A DNA stretch of 64,000 nt from Sphingobacterium haloxyli (lineage in GTDB: Bacteria; Bacteroidota; Bacteroidia; Sphingobacteriales; Sphingobacteriaceae), in the NCBI RefSeq assembly GCF_002980525.1, contig NZ_PVBQ01000011.1, positions 62,001 through 126,000 on the forward strand, written 5' to 3'. Position numbers and translations under genes: made by a program. Shown here in pieces: positions 61,359 through 64,000 of this stretch. The notes beneath the pieces are model-generated. The model had not been told where the DNA came from. It did no database searches and was given only the letters and a program-made list of their open reading frames with translations. Position 1 is the stretch's first letter; each line of letters opens with the position of its first letter.

Positions 61359-62177
61359 TTATTCCGCAGCCAGCGTAATTTTTCTTTCTACAGAAACGTT
61401 GTCGCCGGTCACGGCATTTCCATCTTTGTCAACAAGTGTCAGCTGAATGGTATTTTCGCCCATAGGCAAATTTAATATTTCGTAGGGGACCCATTGATCT
61501 AACAAAAATTCCTGTCCATTGATATCTGCTTTCACCTTGTGGCCATTAGCGCCTAACGAACCATTTGATACGAAAAAATCCAACAACAAGGTTTTCGTAT
61601 CTTCTCCTTTATATTCACCTTTAGGACGACTGTAAAACAAAGCTAGTTCTCCTGAATCAGGTAATTCTTCGATTTTAGCGTCAGCAGTAACTTTAAACTT
61701 CACTAGTTTGGAAGCGTCGGTTGTTTTGATTGACTCATGATAGGAGCGCGAAAGAAACGACATTAAGTAATGCTCGGAATTGAGTGGCACCGTTACACTA
61801 TGTTCCGGCTTATACAATGCCACATAAGGTTCATTATCTAAAATAAAATGAATATGTTGTCCGTCATGTGAGTTTGCCATGTGATGGTCGTGTTCCGTCT
61901 GTGCTGTCAATTCAAAATTGCTAACACTATATTTGACAGTGATTTTTGCGGAATCTGCGCCGGCCTTTTCGGCTGTAATCGATGCAATTTCTAACGACGC
62001 TCCCGGAAACTCTTTGGAGTGCGGTAAAGGATTAACCCCAATACCGCCGACGGAGTCCGCCAAGGCTGTGGTGTCTTGTGTTTCGTCATCTGCATTGTTT
62101 GTGGTTGGGTTACATGCCACAAGTGTCGCTGATGCAGCAACAAATGCTAGGGCAGTTTTCAAACTGGTCATTTTCAT
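61359..62177 (-). CDS. Predicted lipoprotein of unknown function
   Basis: Starting at the ATG at 62177 gives 272 residues with a lipobox LVAC at about residue 22; an upstream in-frame start would put 17 residues before the signal. A Thr/Asp-rich linker precedes a region with several beta segments. His-rich EHDHHMANSHDGQHIHF (about 100-116) is notable and may bind a metal. The C-terminal half (NLPMGENTIQLTLVDKDGN) looks immunoglobulin-like. Function not recognised. Confidence 0.7.
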   Translation of the reverse strand: MKMTSLKTALAFVAASATLVACNPTTNNADDETQDTTALADSVGGIGVNPLPHSKEFPGASLEIASITAEKAGADSAKITVKYSVSNFELTAQTEHDHHMANSHDGQHIHFILDNEPYVALYKPEHSVTVPLNSEHYLMSFLSRSYHESIKTTDASKLVKFKVTADAKIEELPDSGELALFYSRPKGEYKGEDTKTLLLDFFVSNGSLGANGHKVKADINGQEFLLDQWVPYEILNLPMGENTIQLTLVDKDGNAVTGDNVSVERKITLAAE

Positions 62178-62249
62178 ACCTTTTATTTTTTTTATTTTTA
62201 TGATTTCGCTACTTCTGTTATCTAACAAATATAACAGAAAAAAGTTTTA

Positions 62250-63554
62250 CTACGTAAAAACGGTGTCCAATGCTGTCTTGATAGCTGTTATAGTCTGGCT
62301 AAGGTCTTCCTGTGTGTGTGCACTGGAAATAAATCCGACTTCGTAACCTGAGGGGCCAAAATAGATACCTTGGTTAAGTAATGAACGGTGCATAATTTTA
62401 TATTTTTCCATCGAAAGGGGATCAATTTCGTCCGCCCGTTTGATATTTTTTTGCTGTGCAAAGGTAAGCCAAAAGATAGACCCGACGGTTAAGATTTGGA
62501 CTGCATAGTTTTTACGATCTATGTAAGCGCGTAGAGCAGTTACGAAACCTTGCGTTTTCTCCTCCTGCTTGATATAAAAATCTGGCTCTGCCAATGTGCG
62601 AAGAGCTGCAATTCCTGCGGACATTGCTATCGGGTTCCCTGATAGTGTACCTGCTTGGTACACGCCTCCTTCAGGAGAAATATGCGCCATAAGCTCCCGG
62701 CTGGCGCCATACGCCCCAACGGGCATGCCCCCACCAATTATTTTTCCATATGTGATAATATCGGGCTGTGTATTATAGTAGCGAGCCGCTCCCTCAAAGC
62801 CTAATCGAAAGCCGGTGATCACTTCATCAAAAATAAGTAAAGCACCATGTTCTTGGGTAATTTGGCGTAAGAAATGGATATAATCTTTGTCTTGGATTAA
62901 TAAACCGTTGTTCGCTGGGATACCCTCTATAATAACAGCCGCTATCTGATCGGGAAACGAAGAGAAAACCTCTTCTAAAGCTTGTTTGTCATTTAATGCA
63001 ATGACGATAGTTTCATCCGCAAAAGCTTTGGGCACGCCGGCGGATGATGTTTCGCCAAAGGTAATCAATCCGGAGCCGGCTTTGACCAATAGTGAATCAG
63101 AGTGTCCATGGTAACAGCCTTCGAATTTCACAATCTTATCTTTCTTAGTATATCCTCTAGCCAAGCGGATAGCAGACATAACTGCTTCTGTTCCGGAACT
63201 GACGAAGCGAATTTTCTCGATGTAACGGTTATTCGTTAAAATCAATTCAGCCAACTCATTCTCTAATCGGGTGGGGGCGCCGAAACTTAACCCTTTGTCT
63301 AACTGCTGGATCACGGCTTCTCGTACTCCATCATGGTTGTGACCTAAAATTAGTGGCCCCCATGAACAGCAATAATCAATGAATTCATTACCGTCCGCAT
63401 CCCATATCCGGGCTTTGTCTCCTCGTTCAATAAACAGTGGAGTACCGTATACCGATTTAAACGCCCGTACTGGAGAATTTACACCCCCTGGGAAGTAGCT
63501 TTTTGCTTTCTCAAAAAGTTCAGCCGATTTTTTTCGGGAAATATCTTGTTTCAT
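62250..63554 (-). CDS. hemL: Glutamate-1-semialdehyde 2,1-aminomutase
   Basis: The 434-residue PLP enzyme has SSGTEAVMSAIRLARGYT, FDEVITGFR and the Schiff-base Lys271 in YGKIIGGGMPVG. It converts glutamate-1-semialdehyde to 5-aminolevulinate. It lies downstream of hemB on the same strand, separated by about 170 bases that hold a small ORF. The C5 heme pathway is implied. Confidence 0.95.
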   Translation of the reverse strand: MKQDISRKKSAELFEKAKSYFPGGVNSPVRAFKSVYGTPLFIERGDKARIWDADGNEFIDYCCSWGPLILGHNHDGVREAVIQQLDKGLSFGAPTRLENELAELILTNNRYIEKIRFVSSGTEAVMSAIRLARGYTKKDKIVKFEGCYHGHSDSLLVKAGSGLITFGETSSAGVPKAFADETIVIALNDKQALEEVFSSFPDQIAAVIIEGIPANNGLLIQDKDYIHFLRQITQEHGALLIFDEVITGFRLGFEGAARYYNTQPDIITYGKIIGGGMPVGAYGASRELMAHISPEGGVYQAGTLSGNPIAMSAGIAALRTLAEPDFYIKQEEKTQGFVTALRAYIDRKNYAVQILTVGSIFWLTFAQQKNIKRADEIDPLSMEKYKIMHRSLLNQGIYFGPSGYEVGFISSAHTQEDLSQTITAIKTALDTVFT

Positions 63555-63601
63555 TTCGTGATTCGTGAATTGTAAATTTTAGGGTTTGTACTGTCTCTTC
63601 C

Positions 63602-63724
63602 TTAACACTCCATGCCGCATCCGGATGTTTGCAACTGCACAAACTCATCTGTAGTACTATCCCAAATGTAAAACATCCGAAGCGGCGATTTTTTTGTTTC
63701 TTTTTTTCTAAAAAAAGAACACAT
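63602..63724 (-). CDS. Candidate 40-residue protein coupled to hemB
   Basis: The ATG at 63724-63722 overlaps the hemB stop as TAATG, the classic stop-start overlap of coupled genes. The frame encodes a lysine-rich start ([16 protein letters not shown]) and a second half (MFYIWDSTTDEFVQLQ) that ends in Cys-Gly-Met-Glu-Cys. An internal ATG at 63676 gives a 24-residue version. No family was recognised. Long A-runs around 63687-63716 could also make it a chance frame. Confidence 0.4.
   Translation of the reverse strand: MCSFFRKKETKKSPLRMFYIWDSTTDEFVQLQTSGCGMEC
63614..63686 (-). repeat. Inverted repeat between hemB and hemL
   Basis: GCCGCATCCGGATGTTT at 63614-63630 and AAACATCCGAAGCGGC at 63671-63686 are complementary with one mismatch and one bulge. 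The 40-base spacer makes a long-looped stem within the small frame. Confidence 0.5.
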
Positions 63725-64000
63725 TAAACTAACCATTTCTTCTCCAACACTTCTTTTGCATGATAGGTGAGAATGGAGGTAGCTCCTGCGCGACGAAAAC
63801 TCATCAACGTTTCCATGATAGCACGCTCTTCGTCCAACCATCCATTGTGAATCGCGGCTTTCAGCATAGCATATTCACCGGAGACATTGTAGGCTGCGAT
63901 GGGTAAGTCAAAATTATCGTGTAGTAGTTTAATGATATCTAAATAAGGAAGCCCGGGTTTAACCATCAGGAAGTCCGCACCTTCTTCCGCATCTAACTGC
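63724..64000 (-). CDS. hemB: Porphobilinogen synthase, C-terminal part
   Basis: The frame is open to the window edge and about 91 C-terminal residues are visible: [20 protein letters not shown], then [20 protein letters not shown] and a typical end. The MVKPG loop is a family signature. The enzyme condenses two 5-aminolevulinates, the product of the hemL enzyme encoded just downstream. The N-terminal part lies outside the window. Confidence 0.94.
   Translation of the reverse strand, partial: QLDAEEGADFLMVKPGLPYLDIIKLLHDNFDLPIAAYNVSGEYAMLKAAIHNGWLDEERAIMETLMSFRRAGATSILTYHAKEVLEKKWLV

Noticed and set aside
61139..61378. A 79-codon frame after argC on the plus strand
   Set aside because: It begins with TTG, runs through a strong bidirectional terminator and into the end of the convergent lipoprotein gene; the hydrophobic stretch is probably chance.
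63602..63841. A 79-codon minus-strand frame ending between hemB and hemL
   Set aside because: Its first half lies out of frame inside hemB. Only the 40-codon part after the hemB stop was kept as a candidate.
1..64000. tRNA, rRNA, CRISPR array, insertion sequence or prophage
   Set aside because: No cloverleaf or T-loop pattern, no regularly spaced direct repeats, and no transposase, integrase or phage gene were found while reading both strands.

Overview
The window is about 42% GC and reads as a chromosomal segment of a Bacteroidetes bacterium, most likely of the Sphingobacteriaceae type. The evidence is the TAnnTTTG -7 promoter boxes, the TonB-dependent receptors, a Bacteroidetes-type N-succinylornithine carbamoyltransferase, the sdhC-sdhA-sdhB order of complex II and the gene order secY-map-infA-rpmJ. 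No tRNA, rRNA, insertion sequence, prophage or CRISPR array was seen. Both ends cut genes: rplE on the left and hemB on the right.

Layout. 1-9.3 kb holds the spc/alpha ribosomal protein operons (rplE to rplQ) with secY, map, infA and rpoA. A promoter, a strong terminator-like hairpin and a folded leader interrupt the run between rpsN and rpsH. 9.4-22.5 kb is an accessory locus that looks dedicated to organic phosphate. One TonB-dependent receptor and three lipoproteins face, across a bidirectional terminator, a second receptor followed by a purple acid phosphatase and a beta-propeller phytase; a TPR/LuxR-type regulator lies behind. 22.6-28 kb holds argD-argF'-argB-proC-argE and a convergent Lrp/AsnC regulator. 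28-40.8 kb is a mixed stretch: a protein with kinase-like motifs, ruvC, two UPF0104 membrane proteins, a glycosyltransferase, plsC, a DUF2089 operon, an SDR enzyme, gmd and a coiled-coil membrane protein. 40.9-48.3 kb holds a 1251-residue sensor kinase and succinate dehydrogenase. 48.4-57.7 kb carries housekeeping and stress genes (CsaA-like, tadA-like, sod, recA, nth) and two secreted serine peptidases. 57.8-61.1 kb holds the second arginine block (GNAT acyltransferase, argG, argC). 61.3-64 kb holds a lipoprotein, hemL and hemB.

How the genes work together. The two arginine blocks supply most of one pathway (glutamate acylation, ArgB, ArgC, ArgD, ArgF', ArgE, ArgG); argH is not in the window. 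Val90 of ArgF' points to succinylated rather than acetylated intermediates. In front of the second block a roughly 275-base leader encodes a 44-residue peptide with four Arg codons among its last ten codons. This is a candidate arginine attenuator and, to my reading, the most interesting signal in the window. In the phosphate locus, phytase and acid phosphatase would release phosphate from phytate or other esters at the cell surface and the receptors would import the product; the substrate is inferred.

Other signals worth checking are the rpsH leader, the kinase-like motifs in the 28.4 kb gene, a promoter-peptide-hairpin unit beside the Lrp gene, a canonical G-quadruplex motif at 57.1 kb, and a 40-codon ORF coupled to the hemB stop by a TAATG overlap.
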